In this document: positions 23,401 through 34,556 of the stretch, in pieces
How positions within the stretch are numbered: position 1 is the stretch's first letter
Layout: every line of letters starts with the position of its first letter
Translations under genes and position numbers: made by a program
NCBI RefSeq assembly: GCF_000499845.2
Contig: NC_023759.2
Coordinates: 24,963,156 to 25,027,155, forward strand
Length of the DNA stretch: 64,000 nucleotides
Source: Phaseolus vulgaris
Taxonomy: Eukaryota > Streptophyta > Magnoliopsida > Fabales > Fabaceae
Reading direction: 5' to 3'
Notes under the pieces: generated by a model
The model's input: the letters and a program-made list of their open reading frames with translations, nothing else
Told to the model about the DNA's origin: nothing
Databases searched by the model: none

Positions 23401-25897
23401 AAGGGGAATAGAAGCTAACCCAGACAAGTGCGCCGCCATCTTGGCGATGAGAAGCCCGGCTACGGTGAAAGAAGTCCAGCAGCTAACAGGTCGGATGGCA
23501 GCCCTATCTCGCTTCGTGTCAGCTAGCGGAGAAAAGGGGCATCCCTATTTTCAATGTCTGCGGCGCAATAATAAGTTTGCTTGGACGAAAGAGTGCGAAG
23601 AAGCTTTCGTCAAACTGAAGGGGTATCTGGCGAGCCCGCCGGTTCTGTGCAAACCGCTGGTGGGAATCCCTCTCAGGTTGTATTTCGCTGTGACTGAGAG
23701 GGCGGTGAGTGCGGTGCTCGCCCAGGATCAAGATCAGGCTCAGAAGCCTATTTATTTCGTGAGCAAGGTGTTGCAGGGCCCAGAAACGAGATATCAGGCC
23801 CTGGAGAAGGCTGCGCTGGCTGTGGTGTTTTCGGCGAGGAGGTTGCGCCACTACTTCCACAGTTTCACAATACTGGTGATGACTGACCTGCCCATCCAGA
23901 AGGTCTTAAAGAAACCCGATGTTGCGGGAAGGATGGTGAAGTGGGCCGTAGAGTTGTCAGAGTTTGATATTAAGTACGAGCCCCGAGGCCCGATCAAGGG
24001 GCAAGTCTTTGCAGATTTTGTGGTTGAGCTCTCATCAGAGGCGACGCGGGTTGAAGGAGACGATTTCCGTTGGGTACTTTCGGTGGATGGATCGTCGAAC
24101 CAGCAGGGCAGCGGTGCTGGGGTCATATTGGAAGGACCCAACGGCGTGCTGATTGAACAATCTTTGAGGTTTGCCTTCAAAGCCAGCAACAATCAAGCAG
24201 AGTATGAGGCGCTGATCGCCGGGATTTTGCTGGCCAAGGAGATGGGGGCTAGGGTGCTGATGGCTAAGAGTGACTCGCTGCTAGTCACAGGGCAAGTAAC
24301 CGGCGAGTTCCGGGCTAAAGATCCACAAATGGCGGCTTACTTGGCGTATGTGCAGGAATTGAAGAGTTCCTTTGCCTCTTTTGAAGTAGTGCATGTGCCC
24401 CGAGAGCAGAATGCCCGAGCTGACCTGCTTGCCAAGCTCGCCAGCTCAGGCAAGGGGGGTAGGCAGAGGACGGTGATTCAAGAAACTCTGAAGACGCCAA
24501 GGGCATTTGTAGCAGATCACCTGGTCCTTCAAATAAGCAAGTCGACGGAGAGAGCAGCGAGAAGCCATAAGTCCTTGACGCAAGAAACTCTGAGATCGCC
24601 GAGAGTTAGAGCATGTCAAGGAGAGAAGGTGGATGTGATGAAGGTCTGCGCCGCCCATGAGCCAGACACTTGGATAACGCAATACAAACGGTGCCTGGCA
24701 GATGGCCTCCTCCCGCTGGATCCGAAAGAAGCTAGGAAGGTAAAGAAAAATTCCAGCAAGTATACGTTGATTGACGGCGATCTGTACAGGTTTGGGTTCA
24801 CTCACCCGCTCCTGGAATGTATACACGGCGAGAAGTGCACGAGAATCATGGCAGAGCTCCACGAAGGGATATGCGGAAGCCACGTCGGGGGTCGAGCTCT
24901 GGCAGCGAGGACTCTCCGTGCAGGCTACTACTGGCCATCCATGAGAGAAGATTGCGAGAAATATGCCCAATGTTGTAAACAATGCCAGCAGCACGCCGAT
25001 TGGCATAAGGCACCTCCCGAGGAGTTGAAGTCGATCTATAGCCCTTGGCCATTTCATACTTGGGGAATCGACATCCTGGGACCTTTCCCGCTGGCAATCA
25101 GGAAAATGAAGTACTTGATGGTGGCGATTGAGTATTTCACCAAGTGGATTGAAGCAGAACCAGTGGCCCAGATCGCCGCACACAAGATCGAAGGTTTTGT
25201 ATGGAAGAACATCGTGTGCCGGTTTGGAGTGCCTAAGCGCCTGGTGTCAGATAATGGGACACAGTTTGCAAGCCACCTGTTGAAGAAGCTTTGCGAAGGG
25301 GTGGGAATTCAACAAGTGTTTGCATCCGTCGAGCACCCTCAGACAAATGGCCAGGTGGAGTCAGCTAATCGGGTGTTGTTGAGAGGTTTGAAGAGAAGGC
25401 TTGAGAAAGCCAAGGGAAGTTGGGCTGAGGAGGTGCCCCGTATAGTCTGGGCGTACCACACCACCGAGCAGTCAGGAACCCACGAGACCCCGTTCAGCTT
25501 GGTCTATGGGTGTGATGCCATGATTCATATGGAGATCCAGGAGAGCTCGCCGAGATTCCAGAACTTCGTAGAGGAAGACTCGAATGAAGAGAGAAGGCTA
25601 AACCTGGATCTGCTGGATGAGGTCAGGGAAGAGGCGAGGTTGAAGGCTGAGGCCGTGAAGAGAAGGGTTGAACGAAGATACAACTCAAAGGTGATGCCAA
25701 GGCAGTTTAGAGAGGGCGACTTGGTGATGAGGAAGGCCCACCAGTACGAGATGGAGAATAAGCTGTCGCCCAAGTGGACTGGACCGTTCAGAGTAACCGA
25801 GGCGCTCGGAAACGGGGCCTACCGCTTAGAGACGCTGGAAGGAGGGGCGATCCCTCGCACCTGGAATGCCACACACCTGAAGTTGTACTATAGTTAA
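20445..25897 (+). pseudogene. gag-pol: Element C gag-pol with a single-base frameshift
   Basis: I chose the ATG at 20445 because I starts at the matching codon (MRKMRSNRSSP). Gag has an N-terminal coiled coil and a Retrotrans_gag-like core (VEDPEAHLTTFHTQMM). A CHHC knuckle is at 21582-21623. The protease aspartate (LVDQGSSADV) is at 21990. RT has YVDD at 23240-23251. A gypsy-type RNase H is followed by an archaeal-type RNase H (first Asp near 24086, then NNQAEYEAL and KSDS). Integrase has HHCC (about 24860-25000) and a DD35E triad (GIDILG, VSDNG, GQVES), ending at 25897. A one-base deletion near 22730 (GGAATTGA in I, GGATTGA here) splits it between protease and RT. Since I reads through this point, it is a mutation and not programmed frameshifting. 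Confidence 0.93.
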
Positions 25898-26140
25898 GAG
25901 CTTTGTAAGTAAAGACAAACACAAGTGTTATATCACAATATCTCTGTTAAAACAGTTTCAAGGGGGCACTCTTTTTTCCCCAAGGAGGGTTTTTAATGAG
26001 GTCACCCAATAAAGAAGAGTTTTTGAAGTATAAGGCGTCCTCAGATTGCATGTTTGCTTCTTTCCAAGAGTTTTTGAAGAAAAACCTTGTCGCTTGTACG
26101 TGATTTAAGGCGAGAAAAGACATATCACATGCTTTCTAAA

Positions 26141-26330
26141 AGTTTTAAGTCCTCATCGTTTTTCGGCGATTGGAGGCACCAGTTAAGTTTTAAGTCCTCA
26201 TCGTTTTTCGGCGATTGGAGGCACCAGTTAAGTTTTAAGTCCTCATCGTTTTTCGGCGATTGGAGGCACCAGTTAAGTTTTAAAGTCCTCATCGTCTTTC
26301 GGCGATCGGAGGCACCAGATGAAAGACCTC
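26141..26330 (+). repeat. 45-bp tandem repeat, four copies
   Basis: Units carry CCTCATCGTTTTTCGGCGAT at 26151, 26196, 26241 and 26287. The first three are nearly identical and the fourth is diverged. I has one or two relics of the unit (about 51480-51570), so the array expanded in C. Confidence 0.9.
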
Positions 26331-26466
26331 AACGCCCTCGCGCGTCCTGAGGCAAGTAAAAGACCTCCTCGCCGTCGAGCGAGTGCAGGCGAGAAAGAGT
26401 AAAAAGTCCTCCATGTTTCTGGGGGCGAGAAGATGGAACCCCTGGGGCAATGTAGAGGCAAGTTAA

Positions 26467-26750
26467 AGACCTCCTCGCCGTCGAGCGAGTGCAGGCGAGA
26501 GAAAGAAAAGGTCCTCAGTGCATCCAGGGGGGAGGAGATGTACACCTTGGGCAAGTTGAGGCACCAGATAAAGTCCTTCTCGCCGTTGTGCGAGCTAAGG
26601 CCAGTTAAAGACCTCCTCGCCGTCGAGCGAGTGCAGGCGAGAGAAAGAAAAGGTCCTCAGTGCATCCAGGGGGGAGGAGATGTACACCTTGGGCAAGTTG
26701 AGGCACCAGATAAAGTCCTTCTCGCCGTTGAGCGAGTTCAGGCGAGTTAA
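26467..26750 (+). repeat. 142-bp tandem duplication
   Basis: Two nearly identical 142-bp units start at AGACCTCCTCGCCGTCGAGC (26467 and 26609). A third partial copy of the start of the unit is at 26361. Subunits contain TCGCCGTCGAGCGAGT, the word that forms the 37-bp array in I. Confidence 0.88.
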
Positions 26751-27407
26751 GACCTTCTCGCTTACATGCGAGTTTAGGCAAGATAAAATCCTTCTCGTCT
26801 CGAACGAGTTCAGGTATAGCGCAGAGGGTGGAAGAAGTATGGAAGGTGGCTAAGGTAGGTTCGAAGAGAACGCCTAGTCAGCCGGTCTTTGTTCTGAAGT
26901 CCAGGAGGGTAGAAAGAGATCCCTAAAGGCGTCTCTGCCCCATGCGAAAAAACGATTGCCAAAGCATGAGGCTAGGAAAAGCTAATGGTACCAAGAGTTC
27001 TTGGCGATCGGGAAAAGTTCAAACACGGCGAGAAGGCTGAAAGACTTGTTTGAGGAAGCAGGTCGAGTGGGACGTCATTTGAGCCAACAATTGAGTTACA
27101 GTTCGTTGCTTGAAGGGTATTTTCGTGATAAGGTTAGTTGCTTTAAGAGTACAAGTTGGTTAAAGTGATTATTACTTAAGTTTGAAGTGGTTCGAAGCGG
27201 TTAAGTCAGAAGGTTGTGTTTGCAAAAATCGTTAAGTTAAATCCGACAAAGTTAAACATGCAAAGAAGGTAAAGCGCTTAAAGAAGTCAAGAGAGTGAAT
27301 ACCTAAACTTTGTCATTGAGATAAGTATTTGTTAAAGGCATACATACAGGAGTTTTTATAGAATAATACAAGGGAAATCGTAAAAGTAGTAGATGAGGTG
27401 GAGTTGG

Positions 27408-30037
27408 TTAGTCTTCAGCAGGAGCGACCTTTCCATCTACTACTTCGTTGTTCAACGACACCCGGCTGAGATCCAGATCGGGAAATAGGCAAGCGAATTG
27501 TTCCCGCGCAGCTTCGAATCCAGCAGCCAGAATCTGAGCAGAATTCAGCTTGAGTGCTTCGATTTGCCCCTGAAGTTCCTCAATCCGCTTCTTGAGGTCT
27601 TCGGTTTGCTCTTTCAGCTCTTTGTTCTGCTGTTCCAGCTCTTCAACCTGTTTTTTAAGTTGTTCGTTGGTCTCTTGAGCCTGGAGAAGGTCTTCAGTAA
27701 CCTTCTTGGATTCCGATTGTGCTTGGGCCAACTCAGCAGCCATCTTTCCCTTCTCTTTATTGGCCTCGACGAGATCAGCCATGGCGTCGTCCCTCGCCTT
27801 TTCTACTTGCCCAAGTAGTTTCTCTCGGTCGATCGATCTCTGCTCCAGTTTTTGCACCTTAGCGGCGTCAGCTTGAATGTGAGCCTCCAGGTCGATCGCC
27901 TTGGCGCGAAGAGGCACGATTTTGCTTTCCAACTCGACCTTCTCTTGGGCAAGATCGTGAACTTTGCGGCGAAGGTCAGTAGCCTCCTTGCGCGCCAGCC
28001 TGAGCTCGGTGTTCATTGCATCCTCCACCCGGGAGTGTTCGATTTCTGCGAGCGTCAGGCTGAAGGACAACTTCTCCACCTCGATCTTCATAGTGCTGTT
28101 TTCGGTTTTGAGGTTGAAGAGGTCGTCTTGGAGCCTCCTGGTTGAGCCTTCCACAGCCCTGGTTATAATCGCTGGGATATCCTCTGCTATGGTTTTCAGT
28201 TTGGTGGTCAGAGGTTCCCACATCCTTGTGACCTCAAGGGGAAGGTTTGCTGCTTGGAGAGGCGCCAGGTGGGCTTGTTGTGGGTTCTCGTCGCCACCTT
28301 CCTTAGCAGGATCTTCAGTGTTTGCTTCCTGGCGTGGCAACGGGATCGGGGATTCGGTGATTAGAATTGGAGAGGTGTGAGCAACCTCATCCCCGATTGG
28401 AACATCTCCTGCAGCGGAGGCATTTGAAGGGGGACCCCCTCCGGCTGACACATATGGTGTAGAGGCGCTCGGGGGGTCCTCTAGGAAATTTGGCTCTTGG
28501 GCCTCAGCTGCAGGTGGCGCAGTGGCCAGTGGAACCGCTTGGACTGGTGAAGAAGGAGCCTGTGGTGTTGGCAAGGGTGGAGGAGGAGCAGGCGTTGATG
28601 GTGGTGTCGAGCTTGGAAGAGGTGGTGGGGCAGGTGGTGAAGATGGTGCCACCCTTTTCCTCTTCGTAACGAGGCCATCCTCGGTGACCTCGTCGTCCTC
28701 TTCTTCCTCCTCATGGACGACTTGAGGGGCTTTTCTTTTAGGTCTCTTAAGGACCAATTTTTTTGCGTTGAGCGGGCTCTTTGGGTGGTGATCGCCCTTG
28801 GACAATGGCGGCCTCCACCACCGAGTTGGGCACCGTTTGGGAACCGGTTGCCAACCCGTGGTTTCGGGCGAGCGACTTGAGTTCGGCGAGCATGTTCCTG
28901 GGCAACATGTTGTCTGCAGGGGACAGAGATGCGTGGGTTAACTCAAGGAAAACAGATAAGTGCATAGTGTAGTAAACAGCAACGCAGATGATATGTGCAG
29001 AAAAGGTAAAGCCAAAGTCTTGCGCATAACGCACAAGACGCCCAGAAACAGCTAAGCAGAAGCAGTATTAAAGCAATAGTTCAAATGACCTAACCTATTT
29101 GAAATTCCAGCTGATCTTTGTAGAATTCAAAGCTGATCAGGGAGGTGGTGAGGAAAGTTATATTTGCGTCCGCCACCTTCTTCCAGAAGAGACAAAGGTC
29201 TCTGTCCAATACTCCCATGCTATCAGGACTTCTCGGCCTCCTGAAGCAGCTCTTGGACTCTTTTTTCCCCTTGTCCACCCAGTACAAGGGGAAGCCATCA
29301 AGAAGGGAGGTGTCCTTGTCGTTTGCACGTACTTGGACGAATTTCCCCTTCCAATCTTTGTACGATTGCTGGAAGATGGTAAAGATGGATCTCCCAGCAA
29401 TCGCATTCAAGCTGACCCACAGGCGGTCTCCTGGGTGCTTGGCTTCGAAAAGGAACAAAAACACGTCCACCGACGCGGGCAACCTCAGGTGGGCGCACGT
29501 TACTTGGAAAGCTCGAACAAACGCCCAGCTGTTGGGGTGGAGCTGGGCGGCCGCAATGTTGAGCTCGGTAAGAAGTTCCCTCTCGAATCGGGTGAGAGGG
29601 AACCTGAGCCTAACCTTCTTGAACAGAGTCGTATAGACAAAGCAGAAGGGCCCGTCGGCGCTTACTTTGTCATCGGCACACACGGGCAGGTCGGCAGGGC
29701 AAGGCAACACCATCATCTTTTCGTCGTGCTCCTTGTGAAACGATTGGTAAATCTCGTCCCCCTTAGTCAGCCGCAAGACTGCTCCCGCAGTGTTCACAGA
29801 GGACGTTTCTTTCAGAAGGGTTGAGTTAGCCCAGGGGTATAAAGTTTTGAAGTCTGGCGGAGGAACGGGGGCTCCTCCAGTGTTAGATGGAGTCGCCTGG
29901 GCCGGGGCAGATTGGGAAGACGCAGGCCTCTCAGCCTGCGAAGAGGAAGCGCCACGAACTTGTGTTGAGTCGTGTGCTTGTGAAGGAAGGTTTCGTGCTG
30001 ATGGAGGGGGGTTCGGGGTAATCTTGGTGCAAGTCAT
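27408..30037 (-). pseudogene. Element C antisense gene (Transposase_28-like plus coiled coil)
   Basis: Exon 1 is 30037-29095 and is open throughout. A 181-nt phase-1 intron (29094-28914, acceptor CCCTGCAG) leads to exon 2, 28913-27408. The N-terminus is MTCTKITPNPPPS, related to MARTKIT in G. The domain shows PVCADDK, LRFPLTRFERELLTELN, QLHPNSWAFVRAFQ, SVDVFLFLFEAKHPGDRLW, DWKGKF and LLDGFPLYW. Exon 2 has KRPKRK and KRKR basic patches, proline-rich sequence, an acidic run, a coiled coil of about 250 residues and a C-terminal motif FPDLDLS..NEVVDGK. An A7 run near 28755 shifts the frame where I has A6. Otherwise it is intact. It is antisense to gag-pol and its function is unknown. Confidence 0.78.
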
Positions 30038-30045
30038 GATAGCAG

Positions 30046-30280
30046 CTGCAAAGGAAGAAGAAAGGAAAAATGATCAGGAGGGTTACGAAGGCTGACTCGA
30101 TCATAGAAGGAAGGTGAAAGACGAACGAATGCAGGTTCGTTGCGACGATCGACAAAGCCCTAAGTTACGCAGAAGGAGAAATGGAAAAAACAACCCACAG
30201 CATATGCACCAAGCAGTTACAGGATGATGCAAGTCGGTGAAAATGCAAGGAAAACCAGCAGATGAAGGAAAGTAGTTACC
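30046..30280 (-). other. Element C antisense-gene leader intron
   Basis: The donor GATCATCGAAAG|GTAAC and the acceptor CCTTTGCAG lie eight bases before the ATG. It has the same layout as in A, B and I, with a different interior. Confidence 0.6.
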
Positions 30281-30610
30281 TTTCGATGATCAGGAAGACG
30301 ATGGAGGAAGATGGTGATCTCGAGCGTTGAGAGTTTTCGCAGAAGGAAGTTAGAGCGTTTTGCAAGCACGAAGAAAGTGATGGAACAGTGAAGCGAAATG
30401 GGTTTAAGGGTTTTTTCGAAATGGGTTTAGGGAGCGCAAACGGCAAATGAAGAGAGCCGTTGATGAAGCCACGTGTCGAGCGATGAGTGAGGGGTTTGGT
30501 GGGGCGTCAGAGCAGCAGAAGGTACAACCGCTTGGAAATCCGCGTCAGGGCCACGTAGATCGGTGTTAACGAAGGCTCTTTCAGTCTTTTCGCTAGACAA
30601 GTCTTCGCTT
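30281..30610 (-). promoter_or_regulatory. Element C antisense-gene promoter region
   Basis: This lies between the leader intron and the polypurine tract. It holds CCGTTGATGAAGCCACGTGT with a G-box at 30470-30475, a stretch shared almost unchanged with F (11049) and I (63430) and closely with A and B. A promoter role is inferred. Confidence 0.45.
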
Positions 30611-30626
30611 AAGACTGGGGGGCTTG
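30611..30626 (+). other. Element C polypurine tract
   Basis: AAGACTGGGGGGCTTG abuts the 3' LTR start TGTACC. Confidence 0.9.
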
Positions 30627-31420
30627 TGTACCGCCCTGGTGGTCGGGTGTGATGACGTGGCATCCTGCTACAGTGTAGGCGTGTTGACAAGGTGCCAGGT
30701 TGGCATAAGGGAAGGAAGTCGGGGGGTACGTGTAGTCGCCAGTTGTTAAGCTGGCGTGTTCCGATTTCCAGCTTACCAGAATGGGCGATCGCCAGGTTGA
30801 AGATGAAGTCGCCAGATGTAGATTCAGTCGACCTAGTCATTGGAGATCGCCAGAGCAAGCACATCGCCGAAGATGAAGGAGAAGCAGATTATGAAGGCGG
30901 CCGGCGAGACCATGGGGAAGGTGTATGAAGGCCCCTAACTCGCCAGTTCCAGTCGAGATCGCACTCCTAAGTTAGCTATGCACTGGGCAGTACCATGCAT
31001 AAGTAACTTAGCCAAAATAAGAGTAGAAGCAGCGCCAAGTCAGGGAGCCTCCAGATGATGGCACGTGTACAGTTGGATGCGAGCCACGTGTCCGAGTCTG
31101 TAACTGCCAGGAGAGAGAAAGCCACCAGGTATATAAGAGTTCTTAACAAACTTTCTGAGGTACGCACGTTTAGTTCATACACTTTACGCTTGCGAGTTAG
31201 AGCTGACTGTGAGAGAGGATTTGCACGGTTCTAGTTCTCTTAGTTTTTGGTGATACCGTCACTGACTTGAGCGTTGGAGTGCGACCGGCCGCAGCGGCGC
31301 CGTGTTGTTTCTTTGCAGGTTCTTGAGATTGATCCCGAAGAGGAACGGAGGTGAGAAGCGGTGCGCACGTCGATCCTTTGACGAGGCAATTTCCAGCGTT
31401 CCGGTCAACAGGCAGGATCA
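30627..31420 (+). repeat. Element C 3' LTR, 794 bp
   Basis: It has the same length as the 5' LTR with 11 differences. TATATAA is at 31130-31136 and the R-U5 block at 31263-31319 with an intact TTTGCAGG. It is followed by the GTAGA duplication (31421-31425). Confidence 0.93.
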
Positions 31421-31425
31421 GTAGA

Positions 31426-33649
31426 TGCTGAACTGCGAGAGGTCCAGGTCTGGGAGAACGCATCTGATTTGCTCGAGTGCTAGCTCGAATCCATCTGTAA
31501 GGGGATCAGCACCCACGTTCATCAAATCAGCCTTCTCCACCTCCAGTTCTTGCTTTGAAGCCTCCGCAGCATCTCTCTCAGTGGTGACGGCAGCAAGGGA
31601 GGAGGCAGCTTCAGACAGTTTGCCTACCACCTCCTCAAGTCTCTTCTCCCCAGCAGCAGCTGCTTCTTTGGTGGACTCGAGCTCCCCCAATAACTGAGTG
31701 TTCTGTTGGCGCAGGGAGGAAGTCTCGACCCTAAGCTCCACCACCTCGCAGTCCAAAGAGCTCACCATCTGCCCCATTAAGATCTCCGTCTTGATGGTCT
31801 CTTGGACCTGCGCTAGGTATTCCCTCCTAGCCTTCTCCACCATGCCTCGCATCAGTTCAACGGACCCTTGAGCAGCTTCGAAGTCACTTCGCAGTGACTC
31901 CTTGTCGTGCTCAAGCTCCTTCACCCTCTTCTCCAGGGCTATTTGTTTGCGATGCTGGTGGAGAATTCCAGAGAGAGCACCACCTGCCTTGCCAGGTGCA
32001 TGTCAACCTCATCACCATTCCACTCGACGAGCTCCCGGTTACTTATGAGCTGTCGAACTAGGGTGATGACCCTGCTGAAATTCTCGTGGGTGGCCCTAGA
32101 AGCGCTTGGGCGCGAGCTAGACCCACCACATTCAGCAGTGGCGGTAGGGATTGGCAGCAGTGGTGGTGGTGCACCCCCAGTTTGGGCAGAAGCACCCCCA
32201 GCAGGATGAGCGGATGGACCAGGTGATTGGCCTGCTGGGGGGGAAGATGGCAGTTTGGTAGTTGGAGGCAACTGCTGGCCTGGAGAAGGAAGGTTGATGG
32301 GCTCTGAGGCAGTTTGAGCGCAGGGAGGAGGGGAAGACCCTTCCTCCACTTCCACCACCTCAATCTCTCCAGGCTGGAGAGATGAGCCCCCCTCAACTGC
32401 TGCTCTCTTCCTCTGGCGGTGTACAAGAGGAGAGCCTGAGCTCTCCTCTTCAGTTGAAGCAGCAGCAGCAACAGCAGTTGAAGTGGAAGCCTTTACCAGC
32501 CTTTTCCTTTTCTTCCCTTGCTCGGGGCCTTCAGCTGGCGCGACCGAGAGTGGAGGGGCTGCAATGGGCTCAGTTGTAGAAGAAGAGGAGCCAGTGCCCT
32601 TGGCTCCCCTACGTTTGGCAAGCTCTAGCAGGGCCAGCTTCCTGTCTTTCCCCGTCATTGAGTCTGCATAGACGAGAAAAGGAGGGGTTAGTTGACCAAG
32701 GTATGCGAGTAAGTTAAAAAACACATAAAAGCATGCATGAAAAGGTGCAGGTATCCTAAGAGGAGAATGAAGAGCTACCTATATACTTTTTTAAGGCCAC
32801 CACATCGAACTCGTCTTTGATGAGACGAGCAGAATTGTACTTGGCCCCCAGGAGCAGCCTGCACAGCTCGCGCTCATAGGGAGCCATAGCCTCGAGGCCC
32901 CTGGATTTCTTGAATTCGACTCCAGGAACCCAGTAGAGGGGGTACCCCTCGAGCAGATTTGGACTTTGAGGGGTAGCAGATATCATGTAGAATCTGCCCT
33001 TCCAATCTTTGAAGGATTGCTGGTACAGGCCCAGTAGCACCCGTCCAACAACCCCGTTCAGGCTGACCCAGGACCTGTCCCCAGGGTTTTTCACTTCGAA
33101 AAAGTAGAGGAACACGTCCACGGAGGCGTTGTGCCCGAAATAGCTGCAGAGGATCTGAAACGCCCGGATGAAGGCCCAGGCATTTGGATGGAGTTGGCAA
33201 GGCGCAACGTTTAACTCCATCATCAGCTCCTTTTCGAAGAAAGTAAAAGGGAGGCGCAGCTTCAGCCTCTTGAAGATAGCGGAGTAGATGAAGACGAAGG
33301 GCACCCCATTGGTGGCCCTGTCATCCGCGCAGATAGGCATTCCTCGGGGAGGAATGCGGATTTGGATGTTGAAGTCATTCTCCCTGTCGATGGAGCAGGA
33401 AGGCTCATCGGGGTTGCGACTTAGCAGAGACGTGAGATGACCCTTGGGCAGCAGGGTGGAAGTTTCAGCGAGCAATGCCAAGGGAGCCCATTCGTAGACT
33501 CTGGCATTGTCGTGGTAGGAGGTAGCCACAGGCGGTGGTGGAGCTGGCGCACTCGCGGTAGGCTGTGCGCCAGAGGATGGCGCACTCGCGGAAGGCTGTG
33601 CACCAGAGGATGGGGCAATGATGCGCGCAGTTTGTTTCAAGCGAGCCAT
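31426..33649 (-). pseudogene. Element B antisense gene (H3-tail-like N-terminus)
   Basis: Exon 1 is 33649-32779 and is fully open, starting MARLKQTAR as in A. The phase-1 intron is 32778-32664 (115 nt), and exon 2 starts at 32663. Exon 2 carries a one-base deletion near 31962 (CCACCC in A, CCACC here). C interrupts it at 31425; the last codons lie at 19242-19196. The Transposase_28-like domain is intact and lacks the stop seen in A. The leader intron is 33660-33926. Confidence 0.78.
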
Positions 33650-33926
33650 CGTGAGATAGCTGCAAATGGAGAAAAAACGAAAAGGTCAGAATGAATGGAA
33701 GAAGAGGGAATGATGAATGTTTCGGTGAAAATAGAGAGGGGAAAGGAGAAGGAGATGCCCAGGTGAAAAGAGAAAGAAGAAGAAGCAGAAGTCAGAGCGA
33801 GGGCATGAAAAACCCTAGCGCGGGTTCGAGAGAGGGAAATAGAGAAGATGAATGCATGATAACCAGAATGATAAATGCAATCGGTAAAGATGACCAAAAA
33901 GGGGTCAGGGAGAAGAAAAACCATAC

Positions 33927-34242
33927 CTTTGGATGATCGCAAGAGTTTGGGAAGCAGAAAATTTGAAGAAAGATGGGTGCGCAGAGGAGAAGTTCGCAGA
34001 GAGTCTGGGAGTCGAATGAAGAAGATGGAGGAACAGTGAAAGGGCGCGCCAATTTGAATAAGAGAAGCGCTAGCGACGCACAACGCTGGCCGTTGATGGG
34101 GCCACGTGTCGCGAGATTAAGAGAAGAAGTCCAAACGTTAAAGACGCAGCACGTGAGGTGGCACGTGAGGCGGCCCCACTTGCCACGTGGACTGAGGGCA
34201 CGACCACTTAGTCTCTTCGTTGAGAACGAGTTCTCGACTCGA
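33927..34242 (-). promoter_or_regulatory. Element B antisense-gene promoter and leader exon
   Basis: There are four G-box CACGTG sites (34103-34108, 34150-34155, 34162-34167, 34184-34189). The extra one relative to A comes from a short local duplication of ACGTGAGGTGGC. A promoter role is inferred. Confidence 0.5.
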
Positions 34243-34256
34243 GACTGGGGGGCTTG
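34243..34256 (+). other. Element B polypurine tract
   Basis: GACTGGGGGGCTTG is followed directly by the LTR start TGATCC at 34257. Confidence 0.9.
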
Positions 34257-34556
34257 TGATCCGATCGGTCATCGATAGTCGATGACGTCAGCAGCAGAGA
34301 ACCACGTGGACCACTCGCAGGGTGACTCGTGGACCAGGTGGCAGAGAGGTCAGGGGGACGATCGCCAAGAGCGGTGATCGGTGGTCAGTAACCAAGTTAC
34401 CACCGACAGATCAGGCGGCAGAGAGGTCGGGGGATAGATCATCCAGAATGGTGATCGGTGGTCAGTAGCCAAGTGGCCACCAGCAGACCAGTTCCCAGAC
34501 TCGCGCCTGGAGGCAGAGCGCGAGAAGCGAATAAACACTGATCAGTCATCGGGTGT
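34257..34556 (+). repeat. Element B 3' LTR, truncated to 300 bp
   Basis: It matches the first 300 bp of the A LTR, then stops at GGGTGT and changes to unrelated sequence. About 900 bp of LTR are missing. Confidence 0.9.

Larger units (their letters stand above)
25898..27407. other. Element C spacer with tandem repeats
   Basis: No gene is seen. The conserved post-pol block is at 25961-26020 and contains AATAAA. Tandem repeats follow at 26141-26330 and 26467-26750. From 26751 to 27407 I see AT-rich, low-complexity sequence with no recognisable feature. Confidence 0.75.
19243..31420 (+). mobile_element. Element C, complete Tat-type retrotransposon (12.2 kb)
   Basis: It has both LTRs (794 bp each), a primer-binding site, gag-pol, spacer with tandem repeats, an antisense gene, a polypurine tract and the target duplication GTAGA. 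The LTRs differ at 11 sites by my count (about 1.4%). It inserted into the antisense gene of B. It is the best-preserved Tat-type copy in the window, though gag-pol has a one-base frameshift. Confidence 0.95.
31421..34556 (+). mobile_element. Element B, right part (antisense gene, polypurine tract, truncated 3' LTR)
   Basis: This is the continuation of B after element C. It ends in the middle of its 3' LTR at about 34556, where sequence of element G begins without a target duplication. Confidence 0.9.

Noticed and set aside
28740..28770. Programmed frameshift at the A7 run in the C antisense gene
   Set aside because: I has A6 at the same site with the downstream frame preserved. A one-base homopolymer insertion or sequencing error is simpler.
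32010..32500. Glutamine, leucine and histidine-rich frames on either strand in B and A exon 2
   Set aside because: They are out-of-frame readings of proline/serine-rich coding sequence.
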